In this document: positions 51,100-59,777 of the stretch, piece after piece | Position numbering within the stretch: position 1 is the stretch's first letter | Layout of the letters: each line of letters opens with the position of its first letter | Source of the DNA: Pseudomonas sp. ok272 | Lineage (GTDB): Bacteria; Pseudomonadota; Gammaproteobacteria; Pseudomonadales; Pseudomonadaceae | Length of the DNA stretch: 64,000 nucleotides | Reading direction: 5' to 3' | NCBI RefSeq assembly: GCF_900109995.1 | Contig: NZ_FOCB01000011.1 | Span: 90,469 to 154,468 of the forward strand | Position numbers and translations under genes: made by a program | The notes under the pieces: model-generated | The model's input: the letters and a program-made list of their open reading frames with translations, nothing else | Databases searched by the model: none | What the model was told of the DNA's origin: nothing

Positions 51100-51879
51100 A
51101 TGCCTTTCGAACTCAGCGTAGACCTCACCACCCTGGCGATCCTGATCGCCGTCGCGTTCATCGCCGGCTTCATCGATGCCATCGCCGGCGGCGGCGGCCT
51201 GCTGACCACCCCGGCGTTGCTCACTGCGGGCCTGCCGCCGCACCTGGTGCTGGGCACCAACAAACTCAGCGCAACGTTCGGCTCGGCCATCGCCAGCTTT
51301 ACCTTCTACCGGCGCAAATTGTTCCACCCCAGGCAGTGGATACACGCGATCGTCGGCACCCTGATTGGTGCACTGACCGGCGCAACCGTCGCCCACTTCC
51401 TGCCGGCCGAGTGGCTGAACAAGATGCTGCCCGTGATCGTGTTTGCCTGCGGCGTCTACCTGCTGTTTGGCGGCACACCCAAGACACCGCTGGACAGTGA
51501 TGCACCGATCAAGAAGAAGTGGCAGTCCACCCAGGGCTTTAGCCTGGGCTTTTATGATGGCGTGGCGGGCCCCGGCACCGGTGCCTTCTGGACTGTCAGC
51601 AGCCTGTTGCTCTACCCCATCGACCTGGTCAAGGCCAGTGGCGTGGCGCGCAGCATGAACTTCGTCAGCAACGCCGCCGCGCTGTCGGTGTTCATCTTTT
51701 CCGGGCAGGTGGATTGGATTATCGGCCTGAGCATGGGCATGGCCGTGATGGTCGGTGCGTTCTTCGGCGCACGCACCGCCATCAGCGGTGGGGCGAAGTT
51801 CATTCGCCCGGTGTTCATTACCGTGGTGCTGGGCCTGACCGTGCGCCTAGCCTGGCAGCACTGGTTCAGCGTGGCCTAA
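51100..51879 (+). CDS. TSUP-family permease (TauE/SafE, YfcA-like)
   Basis: 259 aa, about eight membrane helices. AFIAGFIDAIAGGGGLLTTP and GTNKLSATFGSAIASFTFYR are the family repeats. Proposed exporters of sulfite or organosulfur anions; substrate not predictable. It ends convergent with nudC, overlapping by 33 bp. Confidence 0.85.
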   Translation: MPFELSVDLTTLAILIAVAFIAGFIDAIAGGGGLLTTPALLTAGLPPHLVLGTNKLSATFGSAIASFTFYRRKLFHPRQWIHAIVGTLIGALTGATVAHFLPAEWLNKMLPVIVFACGVYLLFGGTPKTPLDSDAPIKKKWQSTQGFSLGFYDGVAGPGTGAFWTVSSLLLYPIDLVKASGVARSMNFVSNAAALSVFIFSGQVDWIIGLSMGMAVMVGAFFGARTAISGGAKFIRPVFITVVLGLTVRLAWQHWFSVA

Positions 51880-52677
51880 ACGGCGCGCCACGTAGACGTC
51901 GATCAGGTAGCGGGCAATCGAGCGTGACGCCGGCAGCGGCGGCAGTGCATGGATGTTGAACCACTGGGCGTCTTCGATCTCATCCGCCTGCGGCACAATC
52001 TCGCCGCCGGCGTACTCGGCATGGAACCCCAGCATCATCGAGTGCGGGAACGGCCAGCACTGGCTGCCCAGGTACTGAATGTTCTTGACCTCGATCTGCA
52101 CCTCTTCGCGCACCTCGCGCACCAGGCAATCCTCGGCGGACTCCCCCGGCTCGGCGAACCCGGCCAGGGTGCTGTAGACCCCGGGGACAAAGCGCGGTGA
52201 ACGGGCCAACAAAATCTCGTCCCCCCGAGTGATCAGTACGATCATGCTCGGGGAAATCCGTGGATAGCTGCGCAGGTCACACGGCTGGCAGTACATCGCC
52301 CGCTCGCGGGGCACCTGGGCCGTGGGCTGGCCACAGTTGCCACAGAAGCGATGCTCGCGGGCCCAGGTGCCGATTTGCGCGGCGTAGCCCAGCACTTTGT
52401 ACACCGTGTGATCGCCGTCGAGCATGAACGCCCGCAGGCCCTTCCAGTTGCAGCCCGGCACCGCGCTGGACGACTTGAGTTCCAGCAAGTACACCGGCTC
52501 GCCGTCCAGGTGGCCGATACCGTGCTCGGCGAGGACCGACAGCTCCTGGCGCTTGAGCCATTCCCGGGGGAATAGCGCGCCGTTGTCGTCGTACAAAAAG
52601 CCTTCGGGGCTGCGGGCAACGGCCCAACCGCCAGCGATATCAGTGTCCAGTACTGCGGTGGTCCAGCGAGAAGTCAT
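51847..52677 (-). CDS. nudC: NADH pyrophosphatase NudC
   Basis: 276 aa. Four-Cys zinc ribbon CGNCG...CQPC (about 112-136) and Nudix box GFAEPGESAEDCLVREVREE (REUXEE complete) show NudC, which hydrolyses NAD(H) and removes NAD caps from RNA. Confidence 0.92.
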   Translation of the reverse strand: MTSRWTTAVLDTDIAGGWAVARSPEGFLYDDNGALFPREWLKRQELSVLAEHGIGHLDGEPVYLLELKSSSAVPGCNWKGLRAFMLDGDHTVYKVLGYAAQIGTWAREHRFCGNCGQPTAQVPRERAMYCQPCDLRSYPRISPSMIVLITRGDEILLARSPRFVPGVYSTLAGFAEPGESAEDCLVREVREEVQIEVKNIQYLGSQCWPFPHSMMLGFHAEYAGGEIVPQADEIEDAQWFNIHALPPLPASRSIARYLIDVYVARRLGHAEPVLPG

Positions 52678-52681
52678 GTGC

Positions 52682-53494
52682 TCAGTCCGCGAATTCGGGT
52701 TGCTGTTTGCTCATATGGGCGGCCATGGCCACGCGCAGATCGTTGGATTGCAGCATGGCGGCGTTCCAGGTGGCGACGTATTCCAGGCCGTCATTGATGC
52801 TGTGATCGCGCATGTAGCTGATCATTGCCTTGCTGCCGGCGATGGCAATCGGCGACTTGCTGGCGATCTCGCGGGCAATGCCCATCACCCCGTCCAGCAG
52901 GCTGGCCGCGTCCGGGTAGACCCGGTTGACCAAGCCTATCGTGCGCGCCTCATCCGCGCCAAACGTGCGCCCGGTGTAAGCCAGTTCACGCAGCATGCCG
53001 TCACCGATGATGCGCGGCAAGCGTTGCAGGGTACCGACATCGGCGGCCATGCCGATATCAATCTCCTTGATCGAGAACTGTGCATCCTCGGCGGCATAGC
53101 GCATGTCACAGGCCGAAATCAGGTCGATGGCACCGCCCAGGCAATAGCCCTGGATCGCCGCGAGGACCGGCTTGCGGCAGTTATCGACGGCGTTGAACGA
53201 GGCTTGCAGCGCCAGGATCTTGCGCCGCAACAGACGGGCATTGCGCCCCGCATCCTTGCCCATCTCGGTGGCCACCGACGCCAACATCATCAAGTCGATG
53301 CCCGAGGAGAAATGCTTGCCGGCGCCGCTGATTACCACCGCGCGCACGGCGTCGGTGTCATCGATCCACTGGAAGATATCGATGATCTCGGTCCAGAACA
53401 CCGCGTTCATCGCGTTGATCTTTTCCGGGCGGTTGATCTGCACATGGGCGATGTTGTCGGCCAGTTCGACGCGAAAGGCTTGGTATTCGGGCAT
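52682..53494 (-). CDS. Enoyl-CoA hydratase/isomerase (dienoyl-CoA isomerase type)
   Basis: 270 aa crotonase from MPEYQAFRVELADNIAHVQI. The oxyanion-hole segments SGAGKHFSSGIDLMML and AIQGYCLGGAIDL are clear. FSIKEIDIGMAADVGTLQRL has the Glu and Asp pair typical of delta3,5-delta2,4-dienoyl-CoA isomerase (ECH1 class), so isomerisation of dienoyl-CoA in unsaturated fatty-acid oxidation is likely. The upstream ATG at 53515 is less likely. Confidence 0.85.
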   Translation of the reverse strand: MPEYQAFRVELADNIAHVQINRPEKINAMNAVFWTEIIDIFQWIDDTDAVRAVVISGAGKHFSSGIDLMMLASVATEMGKDAGRNARLLRRKILALQASFNAVDNCRKPVLAAIQGYCLGGAIDLISACDMRYAAEDAQFSIKEIDIGMAADVGTLQRLPRIIGDGMLRELAYTGRTFGADEARTIGLVNRVYPDAASLLDGVMGIAREIASKSPIAIAGSKAMISYMRDHSINDGLEYVATWNAAMLQSNDLRVAMAAHMSKQQPEFAD

Positions 53495-53669
53495 GGCAGT
53501 AATCCTTGCAGGCACAAAAATGAAGCCCGGACTATAGCAAGCCCGCGCCTTTGGCCGTAAGGCAGTGCTTGCGCCAAAAGCGGGACTGTCGACCCAACAA
53601 AAACGTCGTATCGCCCCCGCGCCCTAGGTAGACTTGCGCCTCTTCAACCCCGTCCCAGAGGTCTAACCG

Positions 53670-54035
53670 ATGCTGCTGAAAAACGCCCTGACCACCGCTG
53701 CCCTGCTCGGCTCGCTGCTCGCCGCGTCTTCGGTGTTTGCCCACACCCACCTCAAAAGCAGCACGCCTGCCGCCGACAGCACCGTCGCCGCCCCCGCCGA
53801 GTTGCGCCTGGTGTTCTCCGAAGGTGTCGAAGCGAGCTTCAGCACCGTCACGATCAGCAAGGACGGTGCCGCGGTGGCGGTCAAAGCCATCGCCACCGAC
53901 GGCGCTGACAAGAAGACCCTGGTCGTCACCCCCGCCGCCCCCCTGACCGCTGGCGACTACAACGTCCAGTGGCACGCCGTGTCCGTCGACACCCACAAGA
54001 GCGACGGTGCCTACCGCTTCAAGGTGAGCCCGTAA
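53670..54035 (+). CDS. copC: Periplasmic copper protein CopC
   Basis: 121 aa, signal peptide cleaved before HTHLKSSTPA, which leaves His as residue 1, a Cu(II) ligand in CopC. The DTHKSDGAYRF end holds the other Cu(II) ligands. No Met-rich Cu(I) site, so it is the short CopC form. In operon with copD. Confidence 0.9.
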   Translation: MLLKNALTTAALLGSLLAASSVFAHTHLKSSTPAADSTVAAPAELRLVFSEGVEASFSTVTISKDGAAVAVKAIATDGADKKTLVVTPAAPLTAGDYNVQWHAVSVDTHKSDGAYRFKVSP

Positions 54036-54038
54036 CCG

Positions 54039-54884
54039 ATGGCGACTGCGCTGGTCCTGTGCCGCTTCCTGCATTTCACTGCCGTGCTGTTGCTCTTCGG
54101 TGCGGGAGTGTTAAAGCCCTGGCTGCTGCGCCAGGCGCCGCACACCCCGGCATTGGACCAATGCCTCGCCCGCCAAAGCCGCTGGCTCGCTGGGTTCGCC
54201 CTGTGCAGCGCGGTGGCCTGGCTGCTGCTGATTACCCTGAGCATGGCCGGCACGCTCGACGGACCGTCGCTGCTGCGGGTACTGGGTAGCACCTTCTTCG
54301 GCCAGGTCTGGCGTTGGCACCTGCTGTTCAACCTGCTGTTGCTGGTGTGCGTGCTCAGCCCGCTGAACAAATCGCCTCCCCTGCGCCTGGGCCTCACCAG
54401 CCTGCTGCTGATGACCCTGGCCCCGGTGGGCCACGGCGCCATGCTCGATGGCCTCGGCGGCCAGTTGCTGATCCTCAATCAAATCATTCACCTGGCCTGT
54501 GTCGGCGCCTGGCTCGGTGGCCTGATGGTCCTGGCGATGATCCTGCGCAAGCCGGCCGGCCATGGCATCGGCCCGATCCTGCTCCGCTTCAGCGGCGTCG
54601 GGTATGGGTTGGTCGGTGGCTTGCTGGTCACCGGCCTGATCAACGTGCGGGTCCTGACCGGCGCCCTGTGGCCCACACCGCTGCTGTCGGGCTTTGCCCT
54701 GATCCTGTCGATCAAGGTGCTGCTGGTGGGCGTCATGCTGGGCCTGGCGTTGTTCAATCGTCTACGGATCAAGGACTGCGAACAACGCCTGGCAACCTTG
54801 CGCAACAGCGTGATGCTGGAGTGGCTGTTCGGCGTCGCGGCGGTAGCGGCGGTCTCCCTGCTGGGTACGTTGCCACCCCTGTAG
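54039..54884 (+). CDS. copD: Copper uptake membrane protein CopD
   Basis: 281 aa, eight predicted membrane helices; starts 3 bp after copC. LCRFLHFTAVLLLFGAGVLK and GLGGQLLILNQIIHLACVGA contain the His residues typical of CopD. CopCD brings copper to the cytoplasm, possibly for the tyrosinase nearby. Confidence 0.88.
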   Translation: MATALVLCRFLHFTAVLLLFGAGVLKPWLLRQAPHTPALDQCLARQSRWLAGFALCSAVAWLLLITLSMAGTLDGPSLLRVLGSTFFGQVWRWHLLFNLLLLVCVLSPLNKSPPLRLGLTSLLLMTLAPVGHGAMLDGLGGQLLILNQIIHLACVGAWLGGLMVLAMILRKPAGHGIGPILLRFSGVGYGLVGGLLVTGLINVRVLTGALWPTPLLSGFALILSIKVLLVGVMLGLALFNRLRIKDCEQRLATLRNSVMLEWLFGVAAVAAVSLLGTLPPL

Positions 54885-54886
54885 CC

Positions 54887-55687
54887 TCAGGCCTTGAGCA
54901 GCATGTACCCGGCCACCACCAGGCACACGCTGGCAAACCCCATTTGCAAGGCCCGGGCCGGCACGCGGGCACACAGGCGACGGCCAATGATCATGCCCAG
55001 GATGCTGGCGACAATGAATGCCACGCCCTGGCTGTCGATCCTGACCCCGGCGTGAAACGCGCCCAGCACGCCAATCGCCGAAATCAGGCTGATGACCATC
55101 AGGGACGTGGCGACAATGCCGCGCATCTGCACGTCCGTCAGTTGCTTGAACGCCGGCACGATGAGAAACCCGCCGCCGACCCCGAGCAAGCCCGAGACCA
55201 CGCCCGTCACCGCGCCGAGGCCCGCCAGCGTGGCGGTGCACTTGGCGGTCCAGGAGAAGCGCCCGGTCTGTTGGTCCAGCATGCAGTTCTTTTGCCCCCA
55301 GTTGGCCTGGCCATGGTCACTTGGGCCAGGCGCCGGCTGCTCGCGGCGCAGCATGCGCCACGCCACCAAGACCATCAGTGCGCTGAACAGGATCATCAGG
55401 ACGTTGTCCGGCAACTGGTGGGCCACGTAGATCCCCAGCGGCGAAAACAACGCCCCGAGCACCGCAATCAACAGCGCCGCCCGATAGCGCACCAAGCCAT
55501 GGCGCAAACCGTCGAGGGCCCCGACCGCCGCCGCGCTGCCCACCGCAAACAACGCCACGGGAGCGGCCTGGGTCATGTTCCAGCCCAACCCCAGCACCAG
55601 GGCCGGCACCGCAAGAATCCCGCCACCGGCACCGGTCAAGCCCAGCACCACGCCCATTACCACGCCAAAAATACTTGCCAGCAACAT
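54887..55687 (-). CDS. TSUP-family permease
   Basis: 266 aa from MLLASIFGVVMGVVLGLTGA; two repeats, each starting GLTGAGGGILAVPAL or GLLGVGGGFLIVPAF, typical of TauE/TSUP. Convergent with copD, 2 bp apart. In-frame extension to 55825 is rejected because it has no signal or helix start. Confidence 0.85.
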   Translation of the reverse strand: MLLASIFGVVMGVVLGLTGAGGGILAVPALVLGLGWNMTQAAPVALFAVGSAAAVGALDGLRHGLVRYRAALLIAVLGALFSPLGIYVAHQLPDNVLMILFSALMVLVAWRMLRREQPAPGPSDHGQANWGQKNCMLDQQTGRFSWTAKCTATLAGLGAVTGVVSGLLGVGGGFLIVPAFKQLTDVQMRGIVATSLMVISLISAIGVLGAFHAGVRIDSQGVAFIVASILGMIIGRRLCARVPARALQMGFASVCLVVAGYMLLKA

Positions 55688-55936
55688 AGCGCACTCGTGA
55701 TCTGTGACAAAAAGCCGGGAACGCCCGGTACCGATGTGCGACAGGATAAGTGCCTGCCACATTTTCATACACTCATTTGCCCCGAAACCGACTTGCCCGA
55801 CCCAATGGCCTGGCGGCTGCACCACACCAAGCGAAGAGCGATCCTACGCCACGTCCCTGAAAGGGCCGGCCGCAGAGACCATCGTACTGCCGTACTAATA
55901 GGACTCCTTCCAGAAAACATGGAGTTTTCGTCAGCA

Positions 55937-56797
55937 ATGGACATTCGACCTAATTACCGCAACCTGTCACCGCAACAAAAACAGGACTTTATCCAAGCCA
56001 TTCTCACCCTCAAGAACGACGTGCCCAGCGTCCTGCGGCCGGGCCAACAAACTCGCTATGACGACTTTGCCGAGGTCCACAAAAACGCAATGGTTGGCCC
56101 CAACCTGCTCGTTCCACGGCCACATGGCGGCCCACTGTTCTACCCATGGCACCGGGTCTTCCTGCGCGAATTTGAAATAGCGTTGCAAAGCGCCAGCGGC
56201 CGCTGGGACATCACCCTTCCCTATTGGGATTGGGACGACGAAGCCCACACACCGTTCACCGAGGATTTTCTCGGCGGCAGCGGTAACCCCAACAACAACG
56301 ATCGCGTTGAAAGCGGGCCGTTCGCCTATGCGCGAGGGCAGTTCGAAGTGAGGGTATGGGAAGAGGACCAAGGAGACCCCGGGCTGCGCCGCCGCTCCGC
56401 AGACGCCTCATCCACCCTAAGACTGCCAACGGAGCAGGACGTGAACATCGCCCTTACGCGAACGCCCTACTGGTCACCCGAGGACTGCTGGGAAAAAACC
56501 AGCGAGCTGAACCTTCACAGTCCACCCCATGCCGTGGTGGGGGGCAACATGCTAGATCCTGGCTCCCCCAACGACCCGGTCTTTTTCCTGCACCACTGCA
56601 ACCTTGACCGCCTGTGGGAGCGCTGGAAACGTCTGCACCCGGGCGAGCCTGCTTACCTGCCGGCAGGCAATGCGCCCGGCTACGACCTCAATTCCACCCT
56701 GACCTTTCAGGCCCTCGACAGGCCTGCGCCGTGGCCCAGGACGTTCACGGTCCAACAGACCCTCGATACCATGGCGCTAGGCTACCTGTACGCCTGA
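55937..56797 (+). CDS. Tyrosinase (type-3 copper enzyme)
   Basis: 286 aa from MDIRPNYRNLSPQQKQDFIQ; ATG at 55919 is also possible. CuA ligands H48, H63, H72 (DFAEVHKN, RPHGG, YPWHRVFLREFE) and CuB ligands H194, H198, H220 (LHSPPHAVVGG, FFLHHCNLDRLWERW) are all present. No signal peptide is visible, so it is cytoplasmic unless exported with a partner. It would oxidise monophenols to o-quinones (melanin-type chemistry). A frame of 827 codons from 54314 is only fortuitous in its first two thirds. Confidence 0.9.
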   Translation: MDIRPNYRNLSPQQKQDFIQAILTLKNDVPSVLRPGQQTRYDDFAEVHKNAMVGPNLLVPRPHGGPLFYPWHRVFLREFEIALQSASGRWDITLPYWDWDDEAHTPFTEDFLGGSGNPNNNDRVESGPFAYARGQFEVRVWEEDQGDPGLRRRSADASSTLRLPTEQDVNIALTRTPYWSPEDCWEKTSELNLHSPPHAVVGGNMLDPGSPNDPVFFLHHCNLDRLWERWKRLHPGEPAYLPAGNAPGYDLNSTLTFQALDRPAPWPRTFTVQQTLDTMALGYLYA

Positions 56798-56803
56798 CGC
56801 TCA

Positions 56804-57295
56804 TCATTTACCGGTTAGCATCAAACCGCCTGCCGGCAACGGCAGCGCGGTCTTGTAGCGCACCTGCTTGAGCGCGAAGCTGGAGCGGATGTTCGCCACG
56901 CCCGGGACCTTGGTCAGAAAGTCCATCATGAACCGTTCCAGCGATTGAATGGTGGGCACCAGCACCCGGATCAGGTAATCCGGGTCGCCGGCCATCAAGT
57001 AGCACTCCATCACCTCCGGCCGGTCGGCGATGGCCGCCTCGAAGTGCGCCAGGGCTTCTTCGACCTGCTTCTCCAGGCTGACATGAATGAACACGTTGAC
57101 GTGCAGCCCCAGCAGGTCGGCGTCGAGCAGTGTGACCTGTTCGCGAATCAGGCCCAGTTCTTCCATGGCCTTGACCCGATTGAAACACGGCGTCGGCGAC
57201 AGATTCACCGAGCGTGCCAGGTCGGCATTGGTGATCCGCGCGTTCTCCTGGAGGCGGTTGAGAATGCCGATATCCGTACGATCTAGTTTGCGCAT
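56804..57295 (-). CDS. bkdR: BkdR, Lrp/AsnC-family activator of the bkd operon
   Basis: 163 aa; N-terminal HTH (DLARSVNLSPTPCFNRVKAM) and C-terminal RAM domain (MAGDPDYLIRVLVPTI). Lies divergent from bkdA1, as the BkdR activator of P. putida does. It responds to branched-chain amino acids. Confidence 0.93.
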   Translation of the reverse strand: MRKLDRTDIGILNRLQENARITNADLARSVNLSPTPCFNRVKAMEELGLIREQVTLLDADLLGLHVNVFIHVSLEKQVEEALAHFEAAIADRPEVMECYLMAGDPDYLIRVLVPTIQSLERFMMDFLTKVPGVANIRSSFALKQVRYKTALPLPAGGLMLTGK

Positions 57296-57481
57296 GAGAT
57301 AAAACCACCTATTTTTTATGTTTATGCAGATTTTTTATCCTCAAATGATCTTGGGCGCAATGAAACTGAGATAAATATTCTCCTTGGCCGGGCCTATGAT
57401 TGTTGTAGGACAAGATTCCTTCCATCCGAAGAGAACTTGTCAGCTCACTACAAGAAATTCACAAGATCGAGCGTAGAAGCC
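57296..57481. promoter_or_regulatory. bkdR-bkdA1 intergenic control region
   Basis: 186-bp, AT-rich region (several T- and A-runs near 57305-57380) between divergent bkdR and bkdA1; Lrp-type regulators bind such sequence and wrap it. No single BkdR site could be defined by eye. Confidence 0.55.
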
Positions 57482-58717
57482 ATGAACCAAGCGTATGAAC
57501 CGCTGCGCCTGCACGTTCCCGAACCCTCGGGCCGTCCCGGTTGCAAGACCGACTTCTCCTACCTGCACCTGACTGATGCGGGCACCGTGCGCAAACCTCC
57601 CATCGACGTCGAACCCGCCGACACGGCCGACCTGGCCCGTGGCCTGATCCGCGTGCTCGACGACCAAGGCAACGCCCTGGGCCCGTGGGCCGAAGGCGTG
57701 CCGGTGGAGATCCTGCGTAAAGGCATGCGCGCCATGCTCAAGACGCGGATCTTCGACAACCGCATGGTGGTCGCCCAGCGCCAGAAAAAAATGTCGTTCT
57801 ACATGCAGAGCCTGGGCGAGGAAGCCATCGGCAGCGCCCAGGCCCTGGCCTTGAACATCGACGACATGTGCTTCCCCACCTACCGCCAGCAAAGCATCCT
57901 GATGGCCCGCGAAGTGCCGCTGGTGGACTTGATCTGCCAGTTGCTGTCCAACGAGCGCGATCCGCTCAAGGGCCGCCAGTTGCCGATCATGTACTCGGTG
58001 CGCGATCACGGTTTCTTCACCATTTCCGGCAACCTCGCGACCCAGTTCGTACAAGGCGTGGGCTGGGGCATGGCCTCGGCGATCAAGGGCGACACCAAGA
58101 TTGCCTCGGCCTGGATCGGCGACGGCGCCACCGCAGAGTCGGACTTCCACACCGCCCTGACCTTCGCCCACGTGTACCGCGCCCCGGTGATCCTCAACGT
58201 GGTCAACAACCAGTGGGCCATCTCCACGTTCCAGGCGATTGCCGGCGGTGAAGCCACCACCTTCGCCGGACGCGGCGTGGGCTGCGGGATTGCCTCGCTG
58301 CGGGTCGACGGCAACGATTTTGTCGCGGTCTATGCCGCCTCCGCCTGGGCCGCCGAACGCGCCCGGCGCAACCTGGGGCCGACCATGATCGAATGGGTCA
58401 CCTACCGCGCCGGCCCGCACTCGACCTCCGACGATCCGTCCAAATACCGCCCGGCCGATGACTGGAGTCACTTCCCGCTCGGCGACCCGATTGCCCGCCT
58501 CAAGCAGCACCTGATCAAGATCGGCCACTGGTCCGAAGACGAGCACAGCGCCGTCAGCGCCGAGCTGGAAGCCCAGGTGATCGCCGCGCAGAAAGAAGCC
58601 GAACAGTACGGCACCCTCGCCGGCGGCCAGATCCCAAGCGCCGCGACCATGTTCGAGGACGTCTACAAAGAGATGCCCGAGCACTTGAAGCGCCAACGCC
58701 AGGAGCTGGGGATCTGA
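57482..58717 (+). CDS. bkdA1: 2-oxoisovalerate dehydrogenase E1 alpha
   Basis: 411 aa from MNQAYEPLRLHVPEPSGRPG, chosen to match the known BkdA1 start; the ORF opens at 57437. ThDP motif GDGATAESDFHTAL...VVNNQWA. Phosphorylation-loop-like YRAGPHSTSDDPSKYRP is present. Part of the branched-chain alpha-keto acid dehydrogenase complex (valine, leucine, isoleucine breakdown). Confidence 0.94.
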   Translation: MNQAYEPLRLHVPEPSGRPGCKTDFSYLHLTDAGTVRKPPIDVEPADTADLARGLIRVLDDQGNALGPWAEGVPVEILRKGMRAMLKTRIFDNRMVVAQRQKKMSFYMQSLGEEAIGSAQALALNIDDMCFPTYRQQSILMAREVPLVDLICQLLSNERDPLKGRQLPIMYSVRDHGFFTISGNLATQFVQGVGWGMASAIKGDTKIASAWIGDGATAESDFHTALTFAHVYRAPVILNVVNNQWAISTFQAIAGGEATTFAGRGVGCGIASLRVDGNDFVAVYAASAWAAERARRNLGPTMIEWVTYRAGPHSTSDDPSKYRPADDWSHFPLGDPIARLKQHLIKIGHWSEDEHSAVSAELEAQVIAAQKEAEQYGTLAGGQIPSAATMFEDVYKEMPEHLKRQRQELGI

Positions 58718-58718
58718 C

Positions 58719-59777
58719 ATGAACGATCACAACAACCACATCGAGTTGGAAACCGCCATGACCACGACCACCATGACCATGATCCAGGCCCTGCGCTCGG
58801 CCATGGACGTGATGCTTGAGCGCGATGACAACGTCGTGGTCTTCGGCCAGGACGTCGGCTACTTCGGCGGCGTGTTCCGCTGCACCGAAGGCCTGCAGAG
58901 CAAGTACGGCACCTCGCGGGTGTTCGATGCGCCGATCTCCGAGAGCGGCATCGTCGGCGTCGCCGTCGGCATGGGCGCCTATGGCTTGCGCCCGGTGGCC
59001 GAGATCCAGTTCGCCGACTATGTCTACCCCGCCTCCGACCAGATCATTTCCGAAGCCGCCCGCCTGCGCTATCGCTCGGCCGGCGAATTCACCGCGCCGA
59101 TGACCCTGCGCATGCCCTGCGGCGGCGGCATCTACGGCGGCCAGACCCACAGCCAGAGCATCGAGGCGATGTTCACCCAGGTCTGTGGGCTGCGCACCGT
59201 GATGCCGTCCAACCCCTACGACGCCAAGGGCTTGCTGATCGCCTCCATCGAGAACGATGACCCGGTGATTTTCCTGGAGCCCAAGCGCCTGTACAACGGC
59301 CCGTTCGACGGCCACCACGATCGCCCGGTAACCCCGTGGTCCAAGCACCCCGCCGCGCAAGTCCCGGACGGTTACTACACCGTGCCGCTGGACGTTGCCG
59401 CCATCACCCGTCCGGGCAAGGCGGTCACCGTCCTGACCTACGGCACCACGGTCTATGTGTCGCAAGTCGCCGCCGAGGAAACCGGCATCGACGCCGAAGT
59501 CATTGACCTGCGCAGCCTGTGGCCGCTGGACCTGGAAACCATCGTCAACTCGGTGAAGAAAACCGGCCGTTGCGTGGTGGTCCACGAAGCCACACGCACC
59601 TGCGGGTTCGGCGCCGAACTGGTGGCGCTGGTGCAAGAGCACTGCTTCCACTACCTGGAAGCGCCCATCGAGCGCGTCACCGGTTGGGACACCCCCTACC
59701 CCCACGCGCAGGAGTGGGCGTATTTCCCTGGGCCGTCCCGAGTGGGCGCGGCGTTGAAACGGGTCATGGAGGTCTGA
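58719..59777 (+). CDS. bkdA2: 2-oxoisovalerate dehydrogenase E1 beta
   Basis: 352 aa; VVVFGQDVGYFGGVFRCTEG and VIDLRSLWPLDLETI are E1-beta hallmarks. Starts 1 bp after bkdA1. Confidence 0.94.
   Translation: MNDHNNHIELETAMTTTTMTMIQALRSAMDVMLERDDNVVVFGQDVGYFGGVFRCTEGLQSKYGTSRVFDAPISESGIVGVAVGMGAYGLRPVAEIQFADYVYPASDQIISEAARLRYRSAGEFTAPMTLRMPCGGGIYGGQTHSQSIEAMFTQVCGLRTVMPSNPYDAKGLLIASIENDDPVIFLEPKRLYNGPFDGHHDRPVTPWSKHPAAQVPDGYYTVPLDVAAITRPGKAVTVLTYGTTVYVSQVAAEETGIDAEVIDLRSLWPLDLETIVNSVKKTGRCVVVHEATRTCGFGAELVALVQEHCFHYLEAPIERVTGWDTPYPHAQEWAYFPGPSRVGAALKRVMEV

Noticed and set aside
54314..56797. 827-codon open frame covering copD and the tyrosinase
   Set aside because: Only the last 286 codons are the tyrosinase. 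The first 540 codons translate to Gln/Pro/Arg/His-rich sequence in the shadow of copD and the antisense TSUP gene.
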